Of a stretch of DNA of 64,000 nt, positions 10,013 through 22,700 are shown piece after piece (the stretch's first letter is position 1; every line of letters begins with the position of its first letter). The notes beneath the pieces are model-generated. The model worked only from the letters and a program-made list of their open reading frames with translations. It was not told the DNA's origin and ran no database searches. This stretch comes from Rhizophagus clarus. Lineage: Eukaryota; Glomeromycota; Glomeromycetes; Glomerales; Glomeraceae. The position numbers were made by a program, and so were the translations under genes. The DNA is taken from NCBI GenBank assembly GCA_015698045.1, contig BLAL01000025.1, positions 466,001 through 530,000 on the forward strand, read 5' to 3'.

Positions 10013-11507
10013 ATATCTTAATAAAAAAGAGCAAAAAAGTTAAATAACAGCAATATATCTGCATTATTCAAAAAAGATCTATACAATCCTCTTGATGTAA
10101 TAATTGGTAAATTCATTAACTTAAGTAAATTATAGTAAAAGTACAAAAGACCTTTATCAAAAAGTTGAAATTAGAATTAGAAGTATTAATATTTAAGAAT
10201 TTATATAAATCAAATATTAATATAAAACAAAATGTTAGATAAAAGAATAATGTATTAAAATAGAAGAAAAAGTTTCTAGAATCAGGTAAAAAAAATTTGA
10301 AACTTTTACTGAAATTGCAAATAAACATATTTCTGTAAGTTTCTATAATTATATTTAATATATAATTTATACATATTTATCTTTTTAATTGATTAAATAT
10401 TACTGCTAAAGCTACACACTTTGATATTGTATCACTAGTACTTTACATTATTAACATTTTATCTGAAACTTATGATAATAATATGGTTACAAAAGTGAGA
10501 AATCATAATTATAATAGCAAAAAGTCAGAAATAAAAAATGGAAATATATAATTTTCTTCTTTTTGCTTATATAATATATATTTGATTTTTAATGTTATTA
10601 AAATAGAGATATATATAAACTAATATTTAAAATTAATAGTAAATGACAAGATTCTGATGATGAAAATATTATTATTTTTTTAAAAAGCAAAAATAAGTTA
10701 AAAAAGTTAAGAGTAATTAAAGAAGAAGATATAATATCTAATGATCAATATGGAATAAGATTAAAAAATCAGTAATTAATTTTTTTAAAATATTACTACT
10801 TCTGATTGTTATTTAGATATTTAAAATCATTTTTTTTTAAAGATTTAAAAAACTTTATCTAACACCAAAATAGCTCATTATACCATTTAAATAGAAATAC
10901 AAGCTGAAAATAAAATCATTAATAAAAATTTATTTAATATTGAAAAAAATAAATTCTTTAAACAAGAATATTGATGAATCATTGGTGAAGTATAGCATGA
11001 ATTCAAAATGAAAATTAAAAGCAAACAAGTTTGAAATTCACTAAATGCAAAATATTAATTAAGAATCATATTTACAAGTTATTTATTTTTTATTTAATCT
11101 ATGATATTAAACATAAATTCATAAATTTTATTATATTTGACTATTAGTATGTGATTCAGTTTCTGAAATTTTATCTAAACTTACAAGTAATAATGATTGT
11201 AAGATTAGATAAAATAATATAGTTATTTCAGGTTTGTTTTTAGATATCCTGCTCAAATATGTGTAATAATTTAACCATTATTGCTAAATGAATAAAAGTG
11301 AATAGAAAAAAAATCTAAAAATTCAATCAGTAATTTTTAATGATTTACCAATTTTAAGTGTAGAATTTAATTCTAATGATTCTAAAATTATAATATTTGG
11401 ATGATAAAATTATTTTATGTATATAATATTGAAGCAGAAAATATTAATAGATCTCAAGAAATATTTAGAATGGAAGATAAAACTCAAAAAAAATTTCTGA
11501 TATCTCT
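10013..11507 (+). pseudogene. Decayed duplicate of the UTP18-like gene, exons 1-6 (partial)
   Basis: It follows 46201-47770 in order, introns included, so it is a segmental copy and not a retrocopy. The start codon ATG is ATA (10013-10015), and codons 3 and 4 (CAG, CAA) are both TAA. The duplicated match includes the exon 4-like stretch ACACCAAAATAGCTCATTATACC and stops after GATATCTC near 11507, inside exon 6. Nearly all differences are transitions toward A/T on both strands. The intact copy at 46 kb shows no equivalent damage. Confidence 0.88.
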
Positions 11508-12691
11508 AATTTTAATGATTGATATTATTTAAAATAATTTTTATTATAAAAAATATTTTAATTAATAAACTAATAATAATAATTAAAGGTAGGGCTCCGA
11601 TCAGTTCAGTTCGGTTTGGTTTTTGCAAAAACCGATACCGAACCGAATTGATCGGTATCAGTATTGATGATTACTGAAACTGACTGGTATTGGTATTGAT
11701 GATTATCGAAACTGATCGATAATTACCAAAAACCGAACTGATTTACCGATATTAAAAACCATTTTTAGTAAAAAAAACATTGCGAAACTATTTTGGTATT
11801 TTTTTACCAAATCAAATCATCTATAAAAATGTTTCGCAACGTTTTTTATTTAAAGTGTCAAAAAATAAAGTTGCGAATCGTTTTTTTTATTAAATTAACT
11901 AATAAAAAACGTTTCGCAACGTTTTTAATTAAAATGAAAAAAAAACGTTGCAAAACGTTTTTTTTATTAAATTAACTCATAAAAACGTTTCGCAATGGTT
12001 TTATTAAAGTGACAAAAAAAAACGTTGCGAAACATTTTTTTTATTAAAATTAACTAACAAAAACGTTTCGCAACGTTTTCTATTAAAGCTACAAAAAAAA
12101 AATGTTGCGAAACGTTTTTTTTATTAAATTAACTGATAAAAAACGTTTCACAACATTTTTTAACTAAAGCAACAAAAAAAACCGTTGCGAAATGGTTTTT
12201 TTTATTAAACTAACTGTTAAAAAATGTTTCGCAACGTTTTTTAATTAAAGCAACAAAAAAAATGTTGCGAAACGTTTTTTTTATTAAAATTAGCTCATAA
12301 AAATGTTTCGCAACGTTTTTATTAAAGTGACAAAAAAAATGTAGCGAAACGTTTTTTTTTATTAAAATTAGCTCATAAAAACGTTTCGCAATATTTTTAT
12401 TATAGAGACAAAAAAAAATGTAGCGAAACGTTTTTTTTATTAAATTAACTGATAAAAAACATTTCGCAACATTTTTTAACTAAAGCAACAAAAAAAAAAT
12501 GTAGCGAAACGTTTTTTTTATTAAACTAACTGTTAAAAAACATTTTGCAGCATTTTTTAATTAAAGCAACAAAAAAAAATGTTGCGAAACGTTTTTTTTT
12601 ATTAAAATTAACTCATAAAAACGTTTTGCAACATTTTTATTAAAGTGACAAAAAAAAAACGTTGCGAAACGTTTTTTTTATTAAAATTAGC

Positions 12692-15624
12692 TAGTGTTTG
12701 GAATCATGAAAATTTTATTCGAATAACTCGAATATACTCGAGTATTCGAATAAGCATCATCATTATTCGAATATTTGTGAAATCATGCATGAATATATTC
12801 GAATATTATTTATTCAAATTATTCGAATAATATTCGAATAATATCTATAATTAGATAATCAATGATCCGTCATCTATGATCGACCATTGATCATATGATA
12901 GAATTTCTATATTGGTTAATCGATCGAAATTTTTTACGTGTAAAAATTACATTATTAATATTGGCCATGAGTATACAAAATAAAAAAGCCACGCGTCAAA
13001 CAGAGGCTGCAACCAATAGAATGGATAGTACTATTATTAATGAGCAAGAATTTTATATTGAAGACCGCTACGGGCGCTACTTTATTGATGATATTGACGA
13101 TATTGATGATAACGAAGTTGAGTCTTCTAAAAACTCCAAAACAAAAATAAATCTAACGAGTAAAAAAAGAAAAAGGGTTGCCAAAGAGCCAACTAGTTTC
13201 GTGTGGAAGTATTTTAAGAAGGAAGAAAACTCAAGTTCAGCAACTTGTCACGTAATTAAGGAGGATGGGATAGCGTGTGGTCATTATTATAATGACGGGT
13301 CAACAACTTCAAATCTTATTCACCATTTAGCGACAAAACATAAAATATATAAACCAGGAAGTGCAGAAGAAGTAATTTTTTATCATTTATTTATTATTTT
13401 TTAAATTCTTAATTATATACAGTATTTATTTTTGCATATAGGCAAGCCACTTAAAAGAAGTACGGTCCCAACCTGATATACGAATAGCAATTAAAAAACG
13501 TAAGCCTAAAAGTGAAGCAGAATATAAACAAATTCGACAGAACGTTACCGAATTTATAATTGATGATAATCAACCGTTTTATGTACTTCAAAGTAAGAGT
13601 TTTAGAAAATTAATTCTTTCGCTTGATGAACATTTTGAAATTCCTTGTGATAAATCTGTTAAAGTAATGATTGGAGAAGCATTTAAATGGAGCCAAGATC
13701 AACTTCTTGAGCTTTTAAAGGTCGATTGCATTGCAGCATCAATTACTACAGATTTCTGGACAAGTAAAGCACGACACGGATATATTGGCGTTACTTGTAG
13801 CTGGATTTCTCATGATTGGACCTTACGTGAATCTTTACTAGCATTGCAGCGAGTTAAATATCCTCATACTGGTGAAGTAATTAAGGAATTGCTTGATAAA
13901 ATTTTTTCAGATTGGAAAGTTACGTCTAAACTATTAACAATGACAACGGATAACGGAAGCAACATAAAAAAAGCAGGTCGATTGATGGAAAGATCTATTT
14001 CACGTCTTCCATGCACAGTGCATACTTTGCAATTAACAGTTGGAAAGGGTCTTAACTTAGTAAAAGCACTAGTTCTTCGGGCAAAGAGATTGATTGATTT
14101 TTTTAATATATCACCAAAGCAACGTGAACGTTTACAGACTGCACAAGAGTTTCTTGGATATACTTCAATAAAGCATGTAGTTGGGGATGTTTCTACACGC
14201 TAGAATTCTACTTTTTATGCATGGGAACGTTTAATTGAGCTTAAACGAGCTATAAAATTCTTGCCAGGTCAACTTAAATCAGATTTAAACAAGGATGCAC
14301 AGAAAGATGGGGAGAAGTTGGAAAAAATCATGCTTTCTGATGACGAGTGGAAATTAATAGAAGATTTACTTAATCTTTTATCTATATTTGAAGATGTTAC
14401 AAGGTTACTAAGTGGTGCGAAGTATTGTACAATTTCATTGATGTATCCAGCAATTGCAGCTTTAATTTCATCGGTAAAACCTGGAACTCAACCATCATCA
14501 AACTTTGAGCTGGATTTTCAAGATAATTTAACAGAGAATTTATCTGATCACTTTGATGAAGAAATTACTATTTTAGATAGTGCAGAAGTTACTATTGCTG
14601 ATGATGAGAATGAAGTAGAAATAGAAGTTGTTGATCTAACCTCGGGAACAGGTCGTGGTAGAAAAAAAATTAATATTTCTGAACCTATGTAAACAAAAGA
14701 CGTATTGTTGAATATTCAAAAGATTCTTTATATCTCAATGTTTAATTATTGGAAGGACATCCATAAAGTTGGAATGTTGGCATGTCTTCTTGATCCGCGT
14801 TTTAAAAAACTTCGATTTGTAAAGCAAAGGACAAGGTATGAAGTAATTGAAAATCTTAGAGATTTGTACGAAAACGTTCAATCCGATTATGATATACCAC
14901 ATGATACAAATCATATGACACCAATCGCAGAACATACTAATTCTAATGAACAGCATAAGGTTCAAAAATCAATTTTAGATATGATTTATGCATGCCCTAA
15001 TGAACCCGCAAATAGTAAAGAAGAAATTGATAGATATCTTGAAATAAATGAAGAAGGCAAAGAAACAGACCCTCTTGAATGGTGGAAATTACATGAAAAA
15101 AAGTTCCCAATTTTGGCTTCAATTGCACGTAAATATTTGGGTATTTGTGCAACATCCGTTCCTTCAGAACGACTTTTTTCGGACGTTGGTAATAACATTA
15201 CTAATAAGCGAATAAATATTGATCCTAATTTAGTTGAACAAATGCTTTTTTTAAAACGAAATATAAATGTATTAGGTAGCATTTTTCCTCCACCTGAATT
15301 TTAATTTTTGTATATTTGTAAATAATTAATAAATGTACCTGATATTACTATAAATAAATATTGTAAAAATTTAAGTTTACGTATTAATTTTTATTTAATT
15401 TATTTGAATAAACTATAATTATTTGGATAAATTTGTTGTTGTTATTTGAATAATGTAAAAATTTTATTCGAATAACGTAAAAATTTTATTCGAATAACGT
15501 AAAAAATTTTATTCGAATAACGTAAAATATTATTCGAATAACTTATTCGATTATTATTCGAATACACTTTTTAAATTAATATGAATACTCGAATATATTC
15601 GAATATATTCGATTCCAAACACTA
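12692..15624 (+). mobile_element. hAT transposon, near intact
   Basis: It has perfect 14-bp terminal inverted repeats TAGTGTTTGGAATC (12692-12705) and GATTCCAAACACTA (15611-15624), and perfect 8-bp target duplications AAATTAGC (12684-12691 and 15625-15632). Both subterminal regions (about 12715-12845 and 15470-15610) are packed with ATTCGAATA and TCGAATATA words, the usual arrangement of hAT transposase-binding repeats. The target is a linker inside the hairpin array of the foldback element, so this insertion is younger than that element. Confidence 0.96.
12967..15304 (+). pseudogene. hAT transposase gene with two nonsense codons
   Basis: It has two exons: 12967-13371 and 13442-15304. The 70-nt intron starts GTAATT and ends CATATAG, and the frame stays open across it. 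A BED-type zinc finger lies at residues about 78-130 (C94, C104, H120, H125). RNase H-fold motifs follow: TTDFWTSK (D239) and TTDNGSN (D305). The C-terminal hAT dimerisation block, with WWKLHEKKFPILASIARKYL and PSERLFSDVG, contains the probable catalytic Glu. Frame 1 is broken only by TAG at 14201-14203, where related proteins have Trp (VSTRWNST), and by TAA at 14690-14692, a CAA-like position. Both fit one transition. Full length would be about 755 residues, normal for hAT. An upstream in-frame ATG at 12895 exists; I prefer 12967 because the basic, acidic and BED order starts there. Confidence 0.93.
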
Positions 15625-16406
15625 AAATTAGCTCATAAAAACGTTTTGCAACGTTTTTATTATAGAGACAAAAAAAAATGTTGCGAAACGTTTTTTTTAT
15701 TAAATTAACTGATAAAAACGTTTTGCAATGTTTTTTAACTAAAGCAACAAAAAAAATGTAGCGAAACGTTTTTTTATTAAACTAACTGTTAAAAAACGTT
15801 TCGCAACGTTTTTTAATTAAAGCAACAAAAAAAAAACGTTGCGAAACGTTTTTTTTATTAAAATTAGCTAATAAAAACATTGCACAACATTTTTATTAAA
15901 GTGACAAAAAAAACGTTGTGAAATGTTTTTTTTATTAAAATTAACTCATAAAAACGTTTCGCAACATTTTTATTAAAGTGACAAAAAAAAAAAATGTTGC
16001 AAAATGTTTTTTTTTATCCAATTAACATTTCGCAACGTTGTTTGTTAAAATGACAAGAAAAAAGTTGCGAATAGTTATTTTTTTATTAGATTAACGAATA
16101 AAAACGATTCGCAATGTTTCTTAATTAAAGTGACAAAACACCGCTGCAAAACGGTTTGTTTTATCAAAATAACTAATAAAAAACGTTTCACAATGTTTTT
16201 TTATTATATTATTTAGTTAAATCGATTCAGTAATTCAGTTCGGTAAATCGCAAAACCAGTACTGAAACTGCAGTTACCGAAACCGATCAGTAAATTTACC
16301 AAAAGTTTCAGTTCGGTAAACTGTAAAAACCAAAACTGCTCTGATACCAAAACCGATCGGTACGGTTCGGTAATTATCAAAACCGATTGGAGCCCTAATT
16401 AAAGGT

Positions 16407-16914
16407 TTTTTTTTTTTTAAAAAAAAAAATAAAAAAATAAAAAATAATTATATATTAGTATATTATATTTGTGATTACATAAGAATACTAATTAAAAAAC
16501 TTTAAACTAACTTATTGTTTAGATTTAAAATTACCTATTAAAATACAGTAAAAATAATATTTTTTTGTTTTTTTTAATTCTTTTTTTTTTTTTTTTTTTT
16601 TGGTATTATAATTGTATTTATATTTATTAATTTAAATAATAATCACTTTTATTTTATATATAATACTCCCAGTTCATGCCAGTTTAAACATCTGCTCTTT
16701 TTTTCAATTCTAAATTTAACTATTAATATTTAAATACATTGTAAAAGTTAAAAATTGTTTGATCATAATAGTTATAATAATTACAATAGTTATAATAGTT
16801 ATAATAATCAAAATAATCATGATAGTTAGAATGATCATGATAGTTATAATAATCATAATAATCATGATAATTATAATAATATGATCAATCTGGTTAATAT
16901 AATTAATATGATTT
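16407..16914. repeat. AT-rich spacer with TCATGATAGTTATAATAA microsatellite
   Basis: Low-complexity A/T sequence. At 16760-16890 a roughly 12-18 bp unit (ATAATCATGATAGTTATA-like) is repeated imperfectly. No coding signal. Confidence 0.6.
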
Positions 16915-18095
16915 TTTTTTGGTATTAAAGCCTTATATTCATTTATTAAGTAAAGAAAAGATTATACTGAAAAAATAGTTTGTAATATTTTTTTATAAAG
17001 CTAATTAAAAAAAAATGTTGCGAAACATTTTTTTATTAATAAAATACACTGAAAAAGCGGTTTGCAATATTTTTTTACAAAATTAATTAAAAAACTTTTC
17101 AAAATATTTTTTTATTAGTAAAAATATACTGAAAAAATGTTTCGCAATGTTTTTTCACAAAATTAATTAAAAAAATGTTACAAAACATTTTTTTTATTAG
17201 TAAAACTAAACTGAAAAAATGGTTTGCAATATTTTTTCACAAAATTAATTAAAAAATGTTGCGAAACATTTTTTATTAGTAAAAATATACTGAAAAAATA
17301 TTTCACAATGTTTTTTCATAAAGCTAATTAAAAAAAATGTTGTAAAATATTTTTTTATTAATAAAATACACTGAAAAAATATTTTATAATGTTTTTTTTA
17401 CAAAATTAATTAAAAAAATGTTGTGAAACATTTTTTTATTAGTAAAAATATACTGAAAAAAATGTTTTGCAACATTTTTTCATAAAGCTAATTACGAAAC
17501 ATTTTTTTATTAGTAAAATACACTGAAAAAATGTTTCACAACATTTTTTCACAAAATTAATTAAAAAAATATTGCGAAATGTTTTTTTATTAATAAATAT
17601 ACACTAAAAAAATGTTTTGTAATATTTTTCCATTAAACTAATTAAAAAAAGTTATAGTTATTTTTTTATTTTTTTTATTAAAGATGTATTAAAAAAATGT
17701 TTAATAACGTTTTTTTATTAAACTAATTAAAAAACATTGTGAACTATTTTTTAAATTAAAAATATATTGAAAAAACATTTCATAACATTTTTTCACTAGA
17801 TTAAATAAAAAAAGTCCTAATTGTTTTTTTTATTAAAGATGCATTGAAAAAACGTTTTACACCATTTTTTCATTAGATTGATTAAAAAATATCGCAGAAC
17901 TTTTTTTTATTAACTTATTTAAAACCCATATAATAATTTTTTTTATTAAATTAATTTTGGATTAATAGGTCAATCAGGTCAGGTCAAACCTGTAACCTGA
18001 CCTAATACCGGGTATTGAATTTGATGACCTGACCTGAATATTTCAGGTTAACCTGATGGGTAACCTGAATTAACCCTTATCCATTCAGAACTCTA
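16915..18095. mobile_element. Hairpin-array element, GTTGCGAAA core, copy 2
   Basis: It has the same unit structure as 2960-4320 and the same right end: AACCTGACCTAATACC, TTCAGGTTAACCTGATGGG, then TTATCCATTCAGAACTCT at about 18095. The two copies differ by many transitions. It abuts the ORF1 region of the first LINE, so it may have inserted near that LINE's 5' end. The left terminus is uncertain. Confidence 0.65.
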
Positions 18096-18119
18096 TATTT
18101 ACCAAAAGGAAGAAATTGC

Positions 18120-19775
18120 TATAGCCAAACAAACTGCTTTTGCTTCAAATTATGTTTTAGAACAGACCCTTATCTCTGATGTTTTCAAGAATAATAAAAA
18201 TGATAGATAAGTCAAAGATGCCACTGATCGCCCAGTCTTCAAGCTGCATATTGATTTGCTAATAATTAAGAAAATCTCTTTCCAAATCAAGAAAAAAATC
18301 ACGTTCACCTGTTATGCATCAGACTTGAATAAGGATCACATAACTACTAATCATGCTACACAAAATGATCAACAGCCCCAGGTCAATACCCTTTTAAGAA
18401 GCTCCTGGTCAGATCATCAATCAACTGAACTTCACTCCAAATATGGATGTTGATTAAGCATCAGGCGATGCCATACCTCAACAAACTAATGAATAACCAG
18501 AAACTATAACAATTTCTGACAATAAAGATAACTTCGTCCTGATTTTTAAAACCTTCACTGTATACATAGAAAGCAACAATTTTCCTTTCAGTATTCTGAA
18601 AGTTGAAAAAACACATGAAATAGCCAAATTACTCAAAAACTACTCAGGTTTTGAATAATCGAAACCTATTTTTCAATATATTATGGACAAAGATAATAAG
18701 AGAAAATAAATCAAAGTAATCAAATCTATCTTCAGTAACGAAAACAGCTACAAAAAAGCCCTTTAGGATAACTTCCATTTATTTTAAGATCATGAAGAAA
18801 TCTGAAGATGGGAATATCAATAAAAAAATTACTTTATTCAAATTTAAATTGACTATCATCAAAAAACCAGTTAAATCAGCTGAACAAATTAGTAACAAAA
18901 AAGATCATATCATTCAAGTATTCGATATTCCATTATACATAGATACACCCACAATTAGATGCACCTTTAACTTTCTAGAGGAAATTGAAAAAATTTATAT
19001 CAAAGCGCATGGACAATACCAACAGGTGTACATCTTATATAAAGATATTAACTCTGTTTAGCGCTTTTATCACAAGTGATCACATTTCCTTGGTAAGGAA
19101 TATGTAAAAGTCATGCCACTTTTATTATCTGAAGAATAAAGAGAATTACGAAAGTTGTTCAGTCTAGGATTATCAGGTTTACTCTTTAGCATAACTGCTA
19201 TCAATCTTAGATCCATTATTGACAAAATAAATGCAATGACATGCTTTATACCTAGAAACCCCTTTAATTACAAACCTATAACCTATGCGTATCTCAACTT
19301 CAAAAACACAGAATATAGAGACATCGCTGTTAAAAAGCATCAGACAAGGCAAATCTGACAAGAATCTATTTATATCTAATTCGACAGTGCATTACAACAT
19401 ATGTAACAACTGTAGTAATCCTAACCACCTTCGTGCTAGATGCACAATTTCTAAGTGACAACTAAGAAAAAACAATATGGTAAAGAACGCTTATAAAGAG
19501 AAATCAAAAATAATCACTCAAAACACTAAAAAAACCTATGCATAAGCTGTATCTGCTAAACCTAACGCAAATACCAGAAATATTAACCAGAAAAAATAAA
19601 ATCAGAATAAATCCATTGGTAATCCTTCTAATAATCCTACACACAACTCCAGTGGAACGAATAACCAGACTCAAAAAATGACGTCTAAGTCTACATAACA
19701 ACATATAATCTCTACAAAAGGCAAAACAAAGGAAATAGTTACCCCTGCACAATAATAATATTTGAGATACCTAGT
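18120..19775 (+). pseudogene. LINE 1 ORF1 (gag-like) with CCHC zinc knuckle, decayed
   Basis: Interrupted frames include 18792-19061 (IIQVFDIPLYIDTPTIRCTF) and 19155-19358. A zinc knuckle CNNCSNPNHLRARC (C-x2-C-x4-H-x4-C) is encoded at about 19402-19443, typical of LINE ORF1 nucleic-acid-binding proteins. Stops separate the pieces. The VFDIPLYI-like motif recalls VVYDIPAKW in the ORF1-only elements, suggesting a related RNA-binding domain. Confidence 0.75.
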
Positions 19776-22700
19776 AGGATCCCAAACAATATATATATAG
19801 GTCAGATGAAAATTTCAAAATTTACTATGATCAATAAGCAAATTATTTTAGGTTCTGTTAAGCAAACTCTTATTATAATCTTTGAATTTTTTATTCTGCT
19901 AAGCAATTTGTTTTATGACATATATTTAAGATTCCAAATTATATATGGCTAATATAAATTATATTAAAATAATTTATAAATTTAAAAATCAAATACAAAT
20001 AGATTTCAATATGACAAATAATTTTATTTAAGTATAAAAAGATAATTTACTAATTTTTTATATTATTGCAAAAAAAAATTGTGAAAATTGATTCACTAAA
20101 CATCAATAAATTAATAATATAAAATGATATACTAGTGATTAAAACTTCAGAATTTTTAATTTTAATTAATATTAATATGATATTAATATATTATTATTAT
20201 TTTAAAAATAGTTTAAAATTTGAAAATTAATATTGTTATAAAAATGCAATTTTTTTATAAATATTATTATATTTAGATTTATAAAAATTAAAATATAAAT
20301 TATTACCAACCCCTCTGAACAATTTCTTAAAGTTAACAAGTTGATTTAAAATAAAAAAAATTACACTTTAAAATTAAAATCACTTAAATGATAAATAGGG
20401 CTCCGATCGGTTTTGGTAATTACCGAACTGTACCGATCAGTTTCGGTATCGGAGCGGTTTCAGTTTTTACAGTTTACCGAACTGAAACTTTCGGTAAATT
20501 TACCGATCGGTTTTGGTAACTGCAGTTTTGGTACTGGTTTTGCGATTTACCGAACTGAATTACCAAATCGATTTAACTAAATAATATAATAAAAAAATGT
20601 TGTGAAATGTTTTTTATTAGTTATTTTGATAAAACAAACCATTTCGTAGCGGTGTTTTGTCACTTTAATTAAGAAACGTTGCGAATCATTTTTATTCGTT
20701 AATCTAATAAAAAAATAACTATTCGCAACTTTTTTCTTATCATTTTAACAAACGTTGCAAAACGTTAATTGGATAAAAAAAAACATTTCGCAACGTTTTT
20801 TTTGTCACTTTAATAAAAATGTTATGAAACGTTTTTATGAGTTAATTTTAATAAAAAAAACGTTTCGCAACGTTTTTTTTGTCACTTTAATAAAAACGTT
20901 GCGCAATGTTTTTATTAGCTAATTTTAATAAAAAAACGTTTCACAACATTTTTTTTGTTGCTTTAATTAAAAAATGTTGCGAAACGTTTTTTATCAATTA
21001 ATTTAATAAAAAAAATACGTTGCGAAACATTTGAGTTAATTTTAATAAAAAAAACATTTCGCTACGTTTTTTTGTTGCTTTAGTTAAAAAACGTTGCGAA
21101 ATGTTTTTTATCAGTTAATTTAATAAAAAAAACGTTTCGCAACATTTTTTTTGTCTCTATAATAAAAACGTTGCGAAACGTTTTTATGAGCTAATTTTAA
21201 TAAAAAAACGTTTCGCAACGTTTTTTTTTGTCACTTTAATAAAAATGTTGCGAAACGTTTTTATGAGTTAATTTTAATAAAAAAACGTTTCACAATGTTT
21301 TTTTTGTCACTTTAATAAAAACGTTGCGCAACATTTTTATTAGCTAATTTTAATAAAAAAAAACGTTTCGCAACGTTTTTTTTTGTTGCTTTAATTAAAA
21401 AATGTTGCGAAACGTTTTTTAACAGCTAGTTTAATAAAAAAACGTTTCGCTATGTTTTTTTTTGTTGCTTTAGTTAAAAAATGTTGCGAAACGTTTTTTA
21501 TCAGTTAATTTAATAAAAAAAATGTTTCGCTACATTTTTTTTGTCTCTATAATAAAAACGTTGCGAAACGTTTTTATGAGCTAATTTTAATAAAAAAACG
21601 TTTCACAACGTTTTTTTTTGTCACTTTAATAAAAACGTTGCGAAACATTTTTATGAGTTAATTTTAATAAAAAAAAACATTTCGCAACGTTTTTTTTTGT
21701 TGCTTTAATTAAAAAACGTTGCAAAACGTTTTTTAACAGTTAGTTTAATAAAAAAAAATGTTTCGCTACGTTTTTTTGTTGCTTTAGTTAAAAAAAGTTG
21801 CGAAACGTTTTTTATCAGTTAACTTAATAAAAAAAAACGTTTCACTACATTTTTTTTTGTCTCTATAATAAAAACGTTGCAAAACGTTTTTATGAGCTAA
21901 TTTTAATAAAAAAAAACGTTTCACAACATTTTTTTTTGTTGCTTTAATTAAAAAACGTTGCGAAACGTTTTTTAACAGTTAGTTTAATAAAAAAAAACAT
22001 TTCGCAACATTTTTTTTGTTGCTTTAGTTAAAAAACGTTGCGAAACGTTTTTGTTAGTTAATTTTAATAAAAAAAACATTTCGCAATGTTTTTTTTGTCA
22101 CTTTAATAAAAATGTTGCGAAACGTTTTTATGAGTTAATTTAATAAAAAAAAACATTTTGCAACGTTTTTTTTTCATTTTAATTAAAAACGTTGTGAAAC
22201 GTTTTTTATTAGTTAATTTAATAAAAAAAACGATTCGCAACTTTATTTTTTGATACTTTAAATAAAAAACGTTGCGAAACATTTTTATAGATCATTTGAT
22301 TTGGTAAAAAAAATACCAAAATAGTTTCGCGATGTTTTTTTTACTAAAAATAGTTTTTAATATTGGTAAATCGGTTCAGTTTTCGGTAATTATCGATCGG
22401 TTTTGATAATCATCAATACTGATACTGGTCAGTTTCGGTAATCATCAATACTGATACCAATCAATTCGGTTCAGTATCAGTTTTTGCAAAAACTGAACTG
22501 AACCGAACCGATCGGAGCCCTAATGATAAATAATTAAATGTATAAAAGTTGATCGCATTTCATGAATATTAATCCAATCATCTTAAAATTTTTATTGTAA
22601 GTAGATTTGATCCTGCTGAACAACTTTACTTAAGCAGAAAAAGATGATTTCATTTGATTAAAATGTGAAATCATGCTCTGAGGTTGCAAAATAAGTTTTC

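Larger units (their letters stand above)
11591..16396. mobile_element. Foldback element, AGGGCTCC termini, split by hAT
   Basis: The element begins AGGGCTCCGATC and ends GATTGGAGCCCT, with identical 10-bp direct repeats AATTAAAGGT at 11581-11590 and 16397-16406. Subterminal arms of 150-200 bp repeat ACCGATCGGTTTCGGTAA-like words. The interior is an array of about 75-90 bp units. Each joins AACGTTTCGCAACGTTTTT and AACGTTGCGAAACGTTTTT-like blocks with ATTAAATTAACTGATAAAA linkers. Without the hAT insertion it would be about 1865 bp. The 10-bp TSD suggests Mutator-like mobilisation; no transposase is encoded. A second copy in opposite arrangement is at 20397-22521. Confidence 0.88.

Noticed and set aside
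9307-11507. Classical repeat-induced point mutation (RIP)
   Set aside because: RIP mutates both copies of a duplication and favours CpA. Here the donor genes are intact and contexts are mixed, so I call it transition decay and leave the mechanism open.
10013-11507. Processed retrocopy of UTP18
   Set aside because: Introns, promoter and the neighbouring CBP3 exons are present in the copy, so it is a DNA-level duplication.
11760-12690. CRISPR-like array (regular repeats with spacers)
   Set aside because: The window is eukaryotic, the units are hairpins with variable A/T linkers inside a transposon with TSDs, and no cas-like gene exists.
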